Shown: positions 50,058 through 63,116, numbered from the stretch's first letter. The stretch: DNA of 64,000 nt from Posidonia oceanica (GCA_037176725.1 JAZBRS010000054.1:16510001-16574000); one strand, 5' to 3'. Numbers and translations are program-made. Notes: generated by a model from the letters alone, not told the origin.

Positions 50058-50453
50058 TTACTGGCGGTAAAGCCAGAAGTTATCTCCCACACCTTCCTCC
50101 TCCTCATCCACCCAGATGCGGGGATTTGCAGGATTTGCCACGTCTTGCAGTTCTTTACGCAAATACCGATGCCCTCGCTCTCTTGTTGAGCTGAATTCTG
50201 TGTGTCGCTTCCTTAGATAGGCATGCATGCGCTTCTCGTGCCTCTTATGGCGACGCTTTTCCTTCTCTTGTCGGCGACATTCCCTCGCGAGTCGCTTCTG
50301 TGTCCTATCCATGCATCGCTGTGCACACTGGGCTTGCCTTTCCTCTCTAAGGCTACGATGCACTTCCTGCATCGTTTGGTATTCCTCGTAAGGGATATGC
50401 AGGGTACCACCACCAACTTTCCTAAAGTTAGGGTTATAAAATGTCCTTGCCAT
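50058..50453 (-). CDS. 131-residue basic frame in the leader of gypsy element 2
   Basis: Lies between the primer site (50587) and gag (about 49800). Starts MARTFYNPNFRK; the middle (residues ~30-90) is dominated by Arg, Lys, Glu and Gln in a pattern suiting a long helix or coiled coil (LREERQAQCAQRCMDR, RRQEKEKRRHKRHEKR); the end is acidic (WVDEEEEG). No signal peptide, membrane segment or family recognised. It is uninterrupted although pol and gag of the same element carry stops. It could be an accessory frame of the element, a captured host fragment, or chance. Confidence 0.4.
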   Translation of the reverse strand: MARTFYNPNFRKVGGGTLHIPYEEYQTMQEVHRSLREERQAQCAQRCMDRTQKRLARECRRQEKEKRRHKRHEKRMHAYLRKRHTEFSSTRERGHRYLRKELQDVANPANPRIWVDEEEEGVGDNFWLYRQ

Positions 50454-50586
50454 CCTAATGTTTCTTGGAGCAAAACATAATCAAGCATGCAATGACTACA
50501 GATATGCAATGACTATACTGACTCGGTGTGTTATTAACTCTTATTAGTGTTACTATCCTAGACTCAATACACGAAGGGGACCCTAT

Positions 50587-50598
50587 GCTCTGATATCA
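50587..50598 (-). other. Primer binding site of gypsy element 2
   Basis: Minus strand TGATATCAGAGC, one mismatch from the initiator Met-tRNA primer site, three bases inside the 5' LTR. Confidence 0.8.
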
Positions 50599-50601
50599 TG
50601 T

Positions 50602-52347
50602 TGTAACGTCCACACACACACGGGCTAGCGGAAGCTATAACAGAGGCCTTATGTATGCATGAATATTACAAAATAGATAAAAGAAAACAATATAGAACTA
50701 ATATATATAATTCATTTCTAAAACACTGTCTGTTACATAACTTATTATATGACTTGAAAAATAAAACAATGCAACTAAATTATTTTGGGTCCTATGTGTA
50801 TTGGATTGAGCCTTACTAAACACCATGCAAGTCCCAAAAGAAAACTTCTCTAAGACCCTTGATTACCTGCAATAAAAACCAAGAAAACGATATGAGTTTA
50901 AGAAAACTCAATATGCATGCAGGATCCTAGCCTATCATAGATCTAAATAGTCTTTTATAGATGCCATGTTTTCACTTGCATTTCATTTTAGTCTTTTAGT
51001 AGATCCCTTGGACCACCCACCGCTGGCATAACGTGGTCTTCCAGTTGGTATACAACCCATCCTCACCCTAGTTATTACATTTTCCATCTCACACTTAGTT
51101 CATTTGTAAAGACCTTATATACCAACCTATGTCAATCAGTAAACATCATATCTAAGTCTTGTGGTCTTATTGTTGCCATTAGATCCGCATAGGATCCAAC
51201 ACTAAACCTCGTCAGGTCAGTGCTTCCCTCCTTAGGGTCATTACTCCGAAGAGTCATATGTCAGGACTTGTTCTATCTCTCTCAAGTCTTATTTTTGAGA
51301 AACAATAGAAATCTTTATATCTTTTCTATTTAAATAGACTAAGCATTTATTCTTTATACATGAAAGGACTTGACTGTAAATCTCCATTCTACTTATTAAA
51401 AATAAGTACAAGGTTCTTTATGTAATTTCCTCTTAAGTCTCAGTTTATAATATAACTACCGAAACTTAAGCAACATTGCCAATTATAATACTTTAAAAAC
51501 ATTAAAATTCTATTAAGGACTTAAATGCAATTATAATAATAGAACAGGAAATGTATGGTAAAGGACATTTAACATAAGAACTATATGAGAAAATGCATAA
51601 TTATGCCAAAAACTGTAAAATTTCTATGTTCCAGAAATACATCAAAATCTTAGGTTGATTTGTAAATTATCCCAACAACACAGATCTTGCCCCTAGCCCC
51701 AAGTAATTCAGTAAATATCATAACCCATATAAATACTTCGATCCATAACTTTCTAAGGACTCGTATGCAATTTAATATCAAAAAAATCTTAACACAAGCA
51801 ATTAAAGGATTCTATTGTAATTATCTCAAATAAGAATCAATATTGTAAAAACATCCCAACCTCATTGTTCTCCACTCACACCAAAACCCAATACTATTCA
51901 TTTATTTTTCCTACCATCAACCAAAATAAAGTAAATCCTATTCATCTTTTTCCGCCACCACCTGAACCAAAAAAAGAAAACGCCTGAACCCACAAAACGT
52001 AGGAACCCATCAAACTACACTCCACCTCCACACACATACCTCTCTAGTGGTCGATCTACTCGATGATGAACTCCTCCGATGGCGCACGACGGCAACGGCT
52101 GCTCCTCCTCTCTCGACCACGAGCTCCGGTAACTCTTCTTCTTCTTCCTTCCACTGCTCTCCTTCTCTTAACTCTTGCTTTGCAAACATCCGAGGTCGAA
52201 CTTCCTACTTATAGGCTCCTAGACGTCTCCTCGCAAGAGTCGTCTCTCCCCCTTGCTGATGCCTCGGCCTCCATCATCGGTTCGCCTCCCGCCAACGTTT
52301 CAACCGACGTTCCTACTCGTGGTTGCTGCAACGACGCTATCATTACA
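50602..52347 (-). repeat. 5' LTR of gypsy element 2 (1746 bp)
   Basis: TGTAACGTCC to ATCATTACA, canonical TG..CA ends, colinear with 42181-43953. Confidence 0.9.
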
Positions 52348-52352
52348 TGAAA

Positions 52353-53482
52353 CGTCTACCTACAAGATCTCACATAATATCTTGTTCACATGGTGCAGTC
52401 GATTGAATGATGCCATGGGAAATCGAAACCTGAGACTATGGAACGTGAAATTGTCGGTGCTTTTGTGCTTTACCAGACGAAATTGAGAACCTTTTGGAAG
52501 CAAAGGGTGGCCCCGTACGTGCCTGATTCTTTATTTGGGTCCCCAAAACGTCACCACCTCTTTGTTCTGCCAATTTTACCATTCTGGCCCTGAGTTATAA
52601 TCTGCACATGCCCAGGGATACAAAACTTTCCCCCGTAACAACAGTACTCGTCATTAAGCAGTCCACGTTAACGTCCTGTAAAACGTGACATGTTTTCTGC
52701 ACACTATACAAATCATATGTTCCCCCTTCATCCTGAGCAGTGTTGTTTGAGAGAGAATGCTTTGCAAAAGATAAAAGGCGAATGCAGACAACTCATGCAG
52801 CAACCACATTCCAAATTTGACCTACACATGGCTTCTAGTTCAGCAATTAAGGATGTTTGGTTTTACTTTTGGTCAGATTCTAGGATTTAGATTCTATCAG
52901 AAGTGCAAAGTACCCAGAAACCATTCCAAATAGTTTAATAAAACTTTACTTCTGACAAAAACTAAAGCTTCTACCACATAAAAATATGCATTAAACACAA
53001 TCTATAGAAATTAATGTTAGGTTACTTCTACCATAAGTAATGGATTTTATTTTTTTCCCTCCTAAATTTGTCCTAATAAGATTCATATATTTACGTGATA
53101 CTATCGTTACAAATTACAAAAATGTCATCAAAGGTCCTCAAGATTTTTGGTCTAGGATAAGGATATACTAGTCTATTGACATGAATATTAAAGTTTAGAA
53201 TCTACATGTTCCTATTTTTGCCAAATAAGATTCTATATGTTATAGTAGAAACCAACTTTTGGAAATGTATTTAAAAGCTAACTAATGAGAAAAAAGTATA
53301 ATCTAAGTTCCAGTAGAAGTTCAACCAAACTAACCAAAATGGTGAAAATAGATAGTTACTTAGGGAGCATTTGATAACAAATTTGAATGCTCAAAATTAA
53401 CTAAACCATGATTTTCACACAAAATTTGAAATACACATCTTGATTTTCTTGTCTTGTGGTACATATATCAAAATCTTATTTG
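52353..53482. other. Intergenic between gypsy 2 and copia 1
   Basis: About 1.1 kb of AT-rich sequence. No open frame longer than 66 codons, no RNA gene and no transposon ends recognised. Confidence 0.4.
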
Positions 53483-53487
53483 GTTGG

Positions 53488-53605
53488 TGTTAGTGTGAGT
53501 TGTGTTAAATGGATATGCCTTACATGGATATCCGTATAAAAGGTAATCTCCTGTATATATGTAATAGGGTTGGTTAATGAATGTCTCTCTTTTACAACAC
53601 AAACT
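53488..53605 (+). repeat. 5' LTR of copia element 1 (118 bp)
   Basis: TGTTAGTGTG to ACACAAACT, followed directly by the primer site TGGTACCAGAGC (53606-53617), one mismatch from the Met-tRNA site. Colinear with 57735-57865, which has a 13-bp extra piece (partial duplication of the GTAATAGG stretch). Confidence 0.85.
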
Positions 53606-53784
53606 TGGTACCAGAGCACAGGGTATTCAAACCCTAGATCCCCCACCTCAAGCCGCCGCCGCCAGGGGGAACCACCTTCGGCCAGTCTACTGCTGACGGA
53701 AGGCAGTTTTTCTGGCCAAACAAGCTATAGACGCTTCCAGAACCCATAGCCGCCGACTGATCTGTCCTCTCTGGGACGTCAATC

Positions 53785-54650
53785 AAATTGAAAGGCCGGA
53801 ATTTTCTATTATGGTCTTAGGCATTTGAGACTTTTATTGGTGCACATAGGAAGACTAGACACCTTACTGCTGATCCTCCCGATGACAAGGATTCCACCTA
53901 TGATGACTGGTTTGCGGATGACTGTGCTGTTATCTCGTGGCTAGTTAATAGTATGGAGGAGGATATATCTCGAAGTGTCATGATGTTGCGTCCTGCCAAA
54001 AAGATTTGGGATACTTTACAAAGTACATATGGATATGAAAAAAATATTGCACGCATATGTGAAATATATGAACAGCTGTTTACACTCCACCACGGGGAGC
54101 GTTCTGTTCAGGAATTCTACAATTCCCTTAGATCTTTACTGGATGAGCTGGAAATCTATCAACCCTTTGTTGCTAACATATCGAAGGTGAGGCAGTATCG
54201 AGAAGAATTATTAGTGGCTATCTTTCTTGCTAGACTTGACCCCACTGTGGCCTCTCAAATTCGTGGACCAATCCTTAGTTCAGAGACACTTCCTTCACTT
54301 TCATCTACCTTTGCCCGTACATTGCGCATATCGACTGCGACTTCTTGATCAATCAGCTTTGGTTGCTTCTTTTCAAGGCCGTGGACGAGGACGTGGTAGA
54401 TCCTCATCTGGAGGACGTGAGTCTCGCAAATGTGATCACTATGGCAAGATAAATCATACTTCTGATCGCTGTTGGAGCAAGTTCAGCAAACCTTCCTGGG
54501 CTAGACATGTCACAGAGAATGCGCCTAATGATTCCTCTACTTCGACAATTACTATATCCCAGGCTGACTATGACAGGTTTCTCAGCTCCAAGATAACCAA
54601 ACCCATGCCACTACTGCCTATGCATCTGTCTCAGGTATGCCTGCCTTCAT
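53785..54650 (+). pseudogene. Copia element 1 gag, broken
   Basis: Reads ISWLVNSMEEDISRSVMML, KKIWDTLQSTYGYEKNIARI and SLRSLLDELEIYQPFV, the UBN2-type gag of plant copia elements, with a stop near 53819 and a frameshift near 54340. The zinc knuckle is CDHYGKINHTSDRCW: the second Cys is Tyr. Confidence 0.8.
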
Positions 54651-57600
54651 AAATTCTAGTAGTAATTCTTGGATTATCGACTTTGGACTTCTTCACATAT
54701 GTCAGGTACTCGAAATCTTTTTACCCGTCTTTCCAACTTATCAAACATTAAAACTGTTTCCATTACCAATGGTCATCATTGTTCTGTGTCTGGGCAAGGT
54801 GTTGTTGATATCTCTTTCTAGATTACTCTTGAGAAAGTTCTTTATGTACCTGATTTCCGGTTAATTTGCTTTCCATTAGTGCTATTACTCGTCAGCATTA
54901 CTGTTCAATAACCTTTTTCCTATATCATTGTACCTTTCAAGATTTGCGGATGGAAATGATGATTGGTTTGGACCGTGAGCAAGGTCATGGAGTTTACTTG
55001 TTGGTCCAGGATGATATACCTAGTGGATTGGCGTCAGTTGCAACTACTACAAAGTCTTCACTGTTATGGCACTGTCGTCTTGGGCATCCATCACACCGCA
55101 GTCTACAACAGGCTCTTCCTTGGGTCTTAGTTGAGTCGTTTATTTCTGAGCCGTGTTGCTTAGGTAAGCAACATTGAGCTACCTATAAGTGGTCTAGTTT
55201 GTCTACTAGTCAAGGTCCCTTCTATGTAATTCATTGTGATATCTGGGAGCCTGCCTGTAGTGTCTCTATGTCTGGTTTTCGTTATTATATTGTGTTTGTA
55301 AATGACTATTCTAGAGTCTCATGAGTATATCTTCTTAAAGATCGACATCATGTTTTTGACATTGTCAAGAAATTTTTTACTGAAATAATAAATCAATTTT
55401 CTGTTACCCCAAAAAAATTTCGAACTGACAATGCTTTTGAATTTGTTCAAAAGGGTGTGGAAAGTGCTTCATTAGGAATTATTCATCAGACCACTTGTCC
55501 ACATATTTTCCAACAGAATGGGGTGACTGAATGCAAGCACAGACATATACTTGATGTCAACCGCACAGTCATGTTACAAATAAATGTTCCTAAGTCCTTC
55601 TGGTCTGATGCCGTACTTACGGCGACTCACCTTATCAATAGAATGCCTTCTGCACCTCTTAGTGGTGAAATCTCACTACATCGTTTGTGTCCTGAGAGGG
55701 AACTCTTCAGTCTCCCTCCAAAGGTATTTGGGTGTGTTCCTTATGTTCAAGACCTTAGTCCAGGTCTTAACAAGCTAGCTCCTAGGTCTCTTTGGTGTGT
55801 CTTTGTGGGGTATTCACGAACCCAAAAGGGATACAGGTGCTATCATCCACCCAGTCGTCGGTATCTTGTGTCTGCTGATGTCACCTTCTGGGAGTCTAAA
55901 CCCTATTTTGATTCTTTTACCTCACTACCCACTTCTACTCCTTTACCTGTTGAGATTGTGGATACAGGGGATGTTCAACGACAACATTTGCAGGGAAATA
56001 CGCCTTGTCCACTTCAGGTTTATCATCAATGACACAAGATGGCTCCACCAACTTAGTCTGAGCCACCACCTCCCACTGCAGATCTTCCACCACAAGATCT
56101 TGATATTCCTATTACCCTACGGAAAAGTATACGGTCTTCTACTGCCTATCCTATTTCTACCTTTGTTTCCTATGATTCCCTTCACCCGTCTTTTCGTCAG
56201 TTTACCTTGTCCATATCCTTAGAGTCTATACCTAAGAATTATTAAGAGATACTGCTTCTACCACATTAGAAGGCAGCCATGGATGAGGAGATGCAACCTC
56301 TACTTTCTCGCGGTACATGGGATTTGGTGGCTCAGCCTGAAGGATGGGTATTCATTGTCAAGTACAAACCTGATGGCTCTGTAGACAGATACAAAGTAAG
56401 ATTGGTGGCACGTAGTTTTACACAATCCTATGGTATTGATTATAAGGAAACCTTTTCTCCAGTGACCCACCTTAATTCCATTCGAGTGATCCTATCTGTT
56501 GCTGTCAATAACTCGTGGGATATGCATCAATTTGATGTCAAAAATGCTTTCCTTTACGGTGACTTGGCTGAACAAGTATACATGTATGTTGCTCAGGGAG
56601 AGAACAGTGTACGTCTTCTTAAGAAAGCTATATATGGTCTGAAGCAGAGTCCAAGAGCGTGATTTGATAAATTCAGCAAGATGGTAATGAATTTTGGGTT
56701 CACAAGATGTGTTGTTGACCATTCAGTATTTATCAAGAGGAAAACCAATGGTTGTGTGTTATTGACAGTATACGTCGATAACATCATTATTACAGTGAGT
56801 GGTGTTGAGGGCATCAATGAAACCAAATAATATTTACAGCGACACTTCACTACAAAAGACATGGGGCACCCGAAGTACTTTTTGAGTATTGAGTTTGCTT
56901 ATGCTAAAGGGAAGATGGTGCTATCTCAGAGGAAATATTCACTTGATCTTCTTCAAGAGACTGATCTCATTGGATGCAAACCAGAGAGTACTCCTATTGA
57001 TCCTACACCAGCATTCTAGGATAGCTCTACAGGCACTTATGAGGATGTAGGCAGGTACAGAAGATTGATTGGCAAGTTGATCTACCTGACTGTGACACGA
57101 CCAGATATCTCATATGTTGTTGGGCTACTAAGTCAATTCATGCATGAACCTAGAGAGGTACATTGGCTAGGTGCTTTACTTGTACTAGCGTACATTAAAG
57201 GCACACCAGGACGAGGGCTAGTTTACAAAAGGCATTGTCACCTTGAGGTTGAGACATACTCTGATTCTGGATATGCAAGAGATAGAGGTGATAGAAAGTC
57301 TACATCAGGATACTACACCTATGTAGGTAGAAATCTTGTAACCTAACAGAGCAAAAAGCAGAACATAGTACCATGATCCAGTGTAGAAGCTGAGTACCGT
57401 TCTATGGCGCAAACTGCCTGTGAGATGATCTTACTGAAGTCTTTCTTATCTGAGCTTGATTTCTCTGTAAAAACCCCTATGACCATGCATTGTGATAATC
57501 AAACAGCAATCTTCACTGTAAATAATCCTACATTCCATGAACATACTAAATATATTGAGGTAGACTGTCATTACATACGTGACATGATTATAAAAGGAGT

Positions 57601-57745
57601 TATTTATACCTCTTATACTCAATCAGCAGAACAACGAGCAGATATCTTTACCAAAGGTTTGAGTGTTAGATTTTTTGAATCCTTATGTAACAAGTTGGAC
57701 ATGATCAATATCTATACTCCAGCTCGAGAAGGAGTGTTATTGTAA
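54651..57745 (+). pseudogene. Copia element 1 pol (INT-RT-RH), broken
   Basis: Integrase zinc region near 55065-55170 (WHCRLGHPSHRSL, EPCCLGK), core 55200-56030 with frameshifts (QTTCPHIFQQNGVTECKHRH). RT from 56279 (MDEEMQPLLSRGTWDLV, YKVRLVARSFTQ, DVKNAFLYGDL, AIYGLKQSPRA), then a TGA where Trp is expected (near 56660). The catalytic box reads YVDN at about 56770, Asp changed to Asn. RNase H 57404-57745 (CDNQTAIFTVNNPTFHEHTK, ADIFTKGL). Not functional. Confidence 0.85.
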
Positions 57746-57865
57746 GTTGTGTTAAATGGATATGCCTTACATGAATATCCGTATAAGAGGTTATCTCCTA
57801 TATATATGTAATAGGATTGTAATAGGGTTGGTTAATAAATATCTCTCTCTTTTACAACACAAACT
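57735..57865 (+). repeat. 3' LTR of copia element 1 (131 bp)
   Basis: Partner of 53488-53605; follows the purine tract AGAAGGAG at 57727-57734. Confidence 0.85.
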
Positions 57866-57870
57866 GTTGG

Positions 57871-58313
57871 TTTAATGGAAATTCAGATTCTACGTTTATT
57901 TATCTTGATACAAAGTATTTAGTAGTAATTCTATAATATATTATAGTATGTCTTGTAAATATCAAAAAAAATATATTAAGTTGAAAAAACATTCTATAAT
58001 ATGATAGAGTATCTCCAAAATCAAACGCTAATTTTGATTCTCATAGTCTACAAAAATACATTACAATCTAATAATCCTATTATCTCATAGTACGTGCAAA
58101 ATCTATCATGTCAGGTGCTTTTGATTCAGATTGTAGTTGACAACAGATCATTGCAGAATCTGAGTGCTTGAAAAAGATATCCAACTTCTATAAAAACACG
58201 CGTAGTATTGTTATCAAAACACTAGAGATGGGAAACCCATCAACCTCCACTACCAGCAAAAGACCAAAAAGATAGTTCTGCTTGCATACCATTGTTGGTG
58301 GGGTTTCATATCA
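57871..58313. other. 3' flank of the XS-domain gene
   Basis: AT-rich, no frame. Probably 3' UTR and downstream sequence of the minus-strand gene that ends at 58314. Confidence 0.4.
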
Positions 58314-59088
58314 TTAATATGTGAGAGGAGCATCAGCAATAGCTTCAATGTCTCTCTTGCTCTTGATGACACACCTTTTCTTCGTCTCTGGGTCCAGGTT
58401 ATCCATGTCTTCTGCAGTAGCCATGTAGCCATATAAAAGCTGCTCAACTTGAGCTTCTGTTGAGCAGCTGGTGCTACTGGCAGAGGAACTGATCTCCTGA
58501 ATTTCTTTTCTTCCCCGTTTGTTGTCAACATAATACTTGTGGAGCTTTTCAGCTTCCTGCAACCCAGAAAAGGTGGGCAAGAACTTCACCAACATGACAC
58601 TTTGGTTTGCAGGCTTCCCTCTGCAAACCCGTGCTTTTCCAGCTGCAAAACCTATACCTGCAATCAAATGCATTTAAAGTAGTCCAATATAAGAATAGAT
58701 GCAAAAAAATTCTGCATTACAACTTATGACTTTCTGTAACTTAAAGACCAACTGAAACTACATTGTTGACTATGAACCTCTAAGTATTTCCTCCATGCCT
58801 TCATTGTCGATGATCTTCGGTCCAATGGCAATATTCTTGCTCCTGATGGAACTATTGTGTACAATAACAAGTGGAGGCCAAATAATAAGATCCATTTTCA
58901 TTGCTTTTACTTCTTCGGTAAAACTAGACTGATAGAGCTTTGCATTATCAGGTGCAACTTGCCAATTCCAACCCATTAGAACACAAAGAGCTTTGTGAAG
59001 ACCCAAGTGATCAGCTCTAAACCTCGTCTTGAGACAGTTGTATGCGTGCATAACTAAGCTGTGGGTGTCCGCATACTCCTTCGAGAGG
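58314..59088 (-). CDS. XS-domain protein, 3' exons only (SGS3 / rice gene X type)
   Basis: Two exons: 59088-58778 and 58657-58314, with a 120-bp GT..AG intron (58777-58658). Upstream splice acceptor TTTTTTCCAG at 59089. The join gives MEEILRGIGFAAGKARV without a frame break. The XS domain is recognisable by DLIIWPPLVIVHN, GKARVCRGK, VMLVKFLPTFSGLQEAEKL and KRGRKEIQEI. XS domains are RNA-binding folds of SGS3 and IDN2/FDM relatives in plant RNA silencing; this one ends soon after the domain and shows no XH domain, so it is nearer the small XS-only proteins. The 5' exons, including any zinc finger, are not between 59089 and 59816 and must lie beyond copia element 2, outside the window. Whether the gene is alive is unknown. 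Confidence 0.8.
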
Positions 59089-59816
59089 CTGGAAAAAATA
59101 AACAATGTAATAAGTTCAATTAAAGATGTAGTTGCCCCAGAAGATTAGGTGAAACACATTTGAGAAATAGAGCACCAAATCCTGTCCTCCCCATCCTCTA
59201 ACCATGAAAACTGGAACCCATTGCTGCAGTATGTCTATGGTTAAAAATAAAACAACCAAACCCAACATAAAGTACCCCTTTTGAGCCATTCAGAAAACAA
59301 GACTAGTCAGGGAAAAACTAATCGAAGAAAAAGAAACCTAGGAGATGAAACAAAGCAGCAGAAATAACAATGTAAAGGTCAAATTAAATTAGAGATAACA
59401 TCATAAGACAGGAACAAGCATCCAAAAAAAAGGAAAACTAAAAGAGTCCATCTTGCCTATACAAATTATGCAGCAATGAGAATTTTTTTATTTTTAAAAA
59501 TGGGGTAGAATGAGATTTTATTAAGCAGTGATCCGAAAATGAATACAGCTATGAGATTTTCATAACAAAACACTTCAGGAGGAAAGAATGTACTCAGAGA
59601 ACGAGCAAATTGAAGCCACTGCATAAAAACTGCAACAAGTGTAATTTGGGGTATGCTAACTTGATTTCATCATTTCAATCAAATCATTATTGGAGGTTAA
59701 AACATGTCTCAATTTTTGCTAAATGATAAGAAAACTCAACTAGCATCTATGGCAGCAACTGAAGTTAAAAACATACTTCTTTCATTTGATATAATACTAG
59801 AAAAAAGAATCATATC
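59089..59816 (-). other. Intron of the XS-domain gene up to copia 2
   Basis: Begins with a good acceptor on the minus strand and has no coding-like stretch. Copia element 2 starts at 59817, apparently inside this intron. Confidence 0.45.
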
Positions 59817-59939
59817 TGTTAGAATAATAGGAAGTGAATTTTGTATTGATAATCAAGGTTACATATATATAGAGTTATGGTATCCATATAAACTAATTGG
59901 ATATCCACATACCTACATGACCACATATCTACACTAACA
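59817..59939 (-). repeat. 3' LTR of copia element 2 (123 bp)
   Basis: Canonical TGTTA..TAACA ends, with polypurine GAGGGAGAGT on the minus strand at 59948-59957. Confidence 0.75.
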
Positions 59940-59955
59940 ACTCTAATACTCTCCC

Positions 59956-62900
59956 TCAAGCTGGAGCATACAAATCTACCATACCCAGCTTGTTACAAAC
60001 AGATTTATACTGAATCACAGACACAGCCTTTGTGAACACATCTGCAAGTTGAGTAGAGGAGGTAGTAAAGGGAGTAGTGATCAGCCCATCCAATACTATA
60101 TTCCTAACAAAATAACAATCTACCTCGATGTGTTTTGTTCTTTCATGAAACACAGGATTATTGACAATATAGATAGATGTCTGGTTGTCACAGAATATAA
60201 GCATAGCCCCTTTTAGAGGAAAACCAATCTCAATAAGAAATGACCTGATCCACATCATTTTGCATGCAGTCTGGGCCATAGCCCTATACTCTGCTTCAAC
60301 ACTGGATCAAGAGACAACATTTTGCTTTTTACTTCTCCAGGTAACTAAATTGTGCCTTCTACAAACGTACAGTATCCAGAAGTAGATTTTCTGTCTCCCT
60401 GATCTCCCACATATCTAGAATCGAGATGACCATGATAACTGTAGCGAAGACCTCTATCAGGAGCACTCTTCAAATAGGACAGAATTTGTAGAACCGCTTG
60501 CTAATATATCTCCCTTGGTTGATGCATGAACTAACCAGTCCAACTGCAAATGTAATATCTAGACGAGTCACAGTAAGGTAAATCAACTTCCCAACAAGTC
60601 GCCTGTACCGTCCTGCATCCTCAAGGATGTCAGAAGATGTGTCCCATAAGCCTAGGCTGGAGTCAACTGGAGAATTAGCAGGTTTACAGCCAAGCATGCC
60701 TGACTCCTGTAGTAAATCAAGCACATTTTCTTTGAGACAAACTATTCCATCCTTAACATAGACAATCTCAATCCCCAAGAAGTATCTAAGTCTGCCCAGG
60801 TCTTTTGTCACAAAATGTTTCTTGAGAAATTCTCTACTCTCATCAACGCTTACTCTGTCACTGTCAGTAACAAGAATATCGTCTACATAAACAGCCAGGA
60901 TAACGCAGCCAGCAGGTCTCTGTCTAACAAACACTGAGTGATCAGAATTACACCTATGGAAACCAAATTGTATTACTATCTTGCTGAACTTGTTGAACCA
61001 GACACGGGGACTTTGTTTAAGGTCATAAATTGTCATCTTCAATTTGCACACTTGCATCTCCCAGGAAACAACATACCTAGAGGTTGTTCCATATAGACTT
61101 CCTCAATCAAATCACTATAGAGAAAAGTATTTTTTACATCAAGCTGATATATAGGCCAATGTTGATTTACTGCAACAGAGAACAAGATTCTGATAGAGTT
61201 GAGACGGGCAACTGGCGAAAAAGTCTCAAAATAGTCAACCCCATAGGTTTGAGTAAAGCCTCGTGCTACCAACCGAGCTTTATATCGATCAAATGTGCCA
61301 TTGGTGTTGTATTTCACAGTGAACACCCAACGACAACTCACAACCTCTGCATCAACTGGCAAAGTAACAAGGTCCCAAGTCTGACGAGACTGTAGGACTG
61401 ACATCTCCTCATCCATGGCAACTCTTCATTCAGGAATCTGTGATGCCTCTTGATAAGTCCTGGATATAGAAACAGATGACAAAGACAAAGCAAAGGTCCG
61501 ATACATAGGATGAAGGTTATCATAGGTAACACAATGAGAAATAGGATGTATAGTAGAACGGATACCTTTCCGGAAGGTAATAGGGATATCAAGTTCAGAA
61601 GAAGTGGTGAAAGTAAGAGGGAGCAGATCTGCATCAGAAGAGATCAGATGATCGGCACCTTGAGATAATGGTTGTTCATACTGTCGTGATCGTCTGACAT
61701 AAACCTGAATAGGTTTGGCAGCAGGAGTTTCATGGTTACTAAGTGGAGCTGGACGCCTGTAACAGGAACAGTTAGAGGAAGAGGAACCAAAAAGTCACTC
61801 CTGGAGGAGGAAAAAGGAATGTTCTTAAAGAAGATGACATCTGCAGAAACATAATATTTTCGATGTACTAGATCATAGCACCGATAACCTTTTTGGGTGC
61901 GAGAGTAACAAACAAACATACAACGAATAGAACGGTGAGATAGTTTGTCCAGATTAGGACGCGTATCCTGGACAAGCGTACACAACCAAAAACCTTAGGA
62001 GGAAGAGAGAAAAGAAACTTTTGTGGAAAAAGAAGACAGTGAGGTATGTACCTATGGACAGACGAAGGCATTCTGTTAATAAGATGACATGCAGTGAGAA
62101 CTGCATTAGCCCATAATTATTGAAGTACCTTCATCTGTGACATGAGTGTTCGAGTGACATCTAACAAATGACAATGTTTGCGTTCAGCGACGCCATTCTG
62201 TTGAGATGTCCTAGGAGAAGAAGTTTGATGAATAATTCCCTGAGATTGACAAAAAAGAGACATCACGTTGAACATATTCAAGAGCATTATCAGTCCGAAA
62301 CACCCGTAATGGCTCACAAAATTGAGTTTTTATTTCATTAAAAAAATATTGATAACATCAACTTGAGTTCTATCATTTAATAGATAGACCCAAGTCAACC
62401 TCGAGAAACCATCAATAAAGACAATAAAATACCGAAAACCCTGAACAGACTTGATACGACAAGGACCCACACATCAAAATGAACCAACTCCATGGAAACA
62501 CGACTCTGTTTCTCCTGGCGTGGAGGATAAGAAGATCGTCGATGTTTCCCAAGTTGACATGACTCACACTGAAAATTATTAATAGAGACAAACTCTGGTA
62601 AAAGACCTTTCAACTTGTCTAATGGAGGATGTTCTAAACAGCAGTGCCACAAAAAAAAAGACTCAGTAGAAGTTGTATAAGCAGAGGTAGTAGGTTTCTT
62701 TCGACCATTGAGACAGTACAAGCCATTATTTTCAGGTCCCGAACCAATCCGTCTCCCAGTCTGCAGATCCTGCATCAAAAGATAAGTGGGAAACAATGTT
62801 ACTGCACAATGATGATTTTTGGTAAGCTGGCTAACAGATAATAAATTTACAGGAAAATTTGAAACATAGAGAACATCACTAAGGATTAGATTATTGGGTA

Positions 62901-63116
62901 GAGACACGTTTCCTTATCCATGGACAGGTGAACGAGTCTCGTTTGCGACAGTGACTGAGGGTGTGGACACCGAAGAGGAAAGTGAGGAAAAGACACCACG
63001 TGTACCAGACATATGCTTTGGCGCACCTGAATCAACCACCCAGTCCGCACCAGAAGTCGTGAATAGTGCATGTATACCAGAAGAAGTAATATGAATGGCA
63101 GTAGCGGTCTAAGCAA
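59956..63116 (-). pseudogene. Copia element 2 pol, broken
   Basis: Pre-integrase region 62907-62395 (LWHCCLEHPPLDKLKGLL, CESCQLGKHRRSSYP), integrase pieces to 61644 (QTSSPRTSQQNGVAERKHCH), RT 61416-60470 (MDEEMSVLQSRQTWDLV, YKARLVARGFTQTYGVDY, DVKNTFLYSDL, YVDDILVTDSD with the catalytic box intact), RNase H 60279-59956 (FCDNQTSIYIVNNPVFHERT, LADVFTKAV). Several stops and frameshifts. Confidence 0.85.

Larger units (their letters stand above)
42181..52347 (-). mobile_element. Ty3/gypsy element 2 (chromovirus-like), TSD TGAAA
   Basis: 10,167 bp with both LTRs, flanked by TGAAA at 42176-42180 and 52348-52352. Minus-strand order: 5' LTR, primer site, leader with an extra frame, gag (split by an insertion), protease, RT, RNase H, integrase with a chromodomain-like C-terminus, polypurine tract, 3' LTR. 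The LTRs are similar but carry many substitutions, more than those of element 1 by eye, so it is probably older. Left end has TA instead of TG. Confidence 0.92.
53488..57865 (+). mobile_element. Ty1/copia element 1, short LTRs, TSD GTTGG
   Basis: 4378 bp, flanked by GTTGG at 53483-53487 and 57866-57870. LTRs are only 118 and 131 bp. Order: gag, protease region, integrase, RT, RNase H, which is the copia order. Purine tract AGAAGGAG precedes the 3' LTR. LTR ends are TGTTA and AAACT, so the right end is not the usual CA. Coding is heavily interrupted. Confidence 0.88.
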
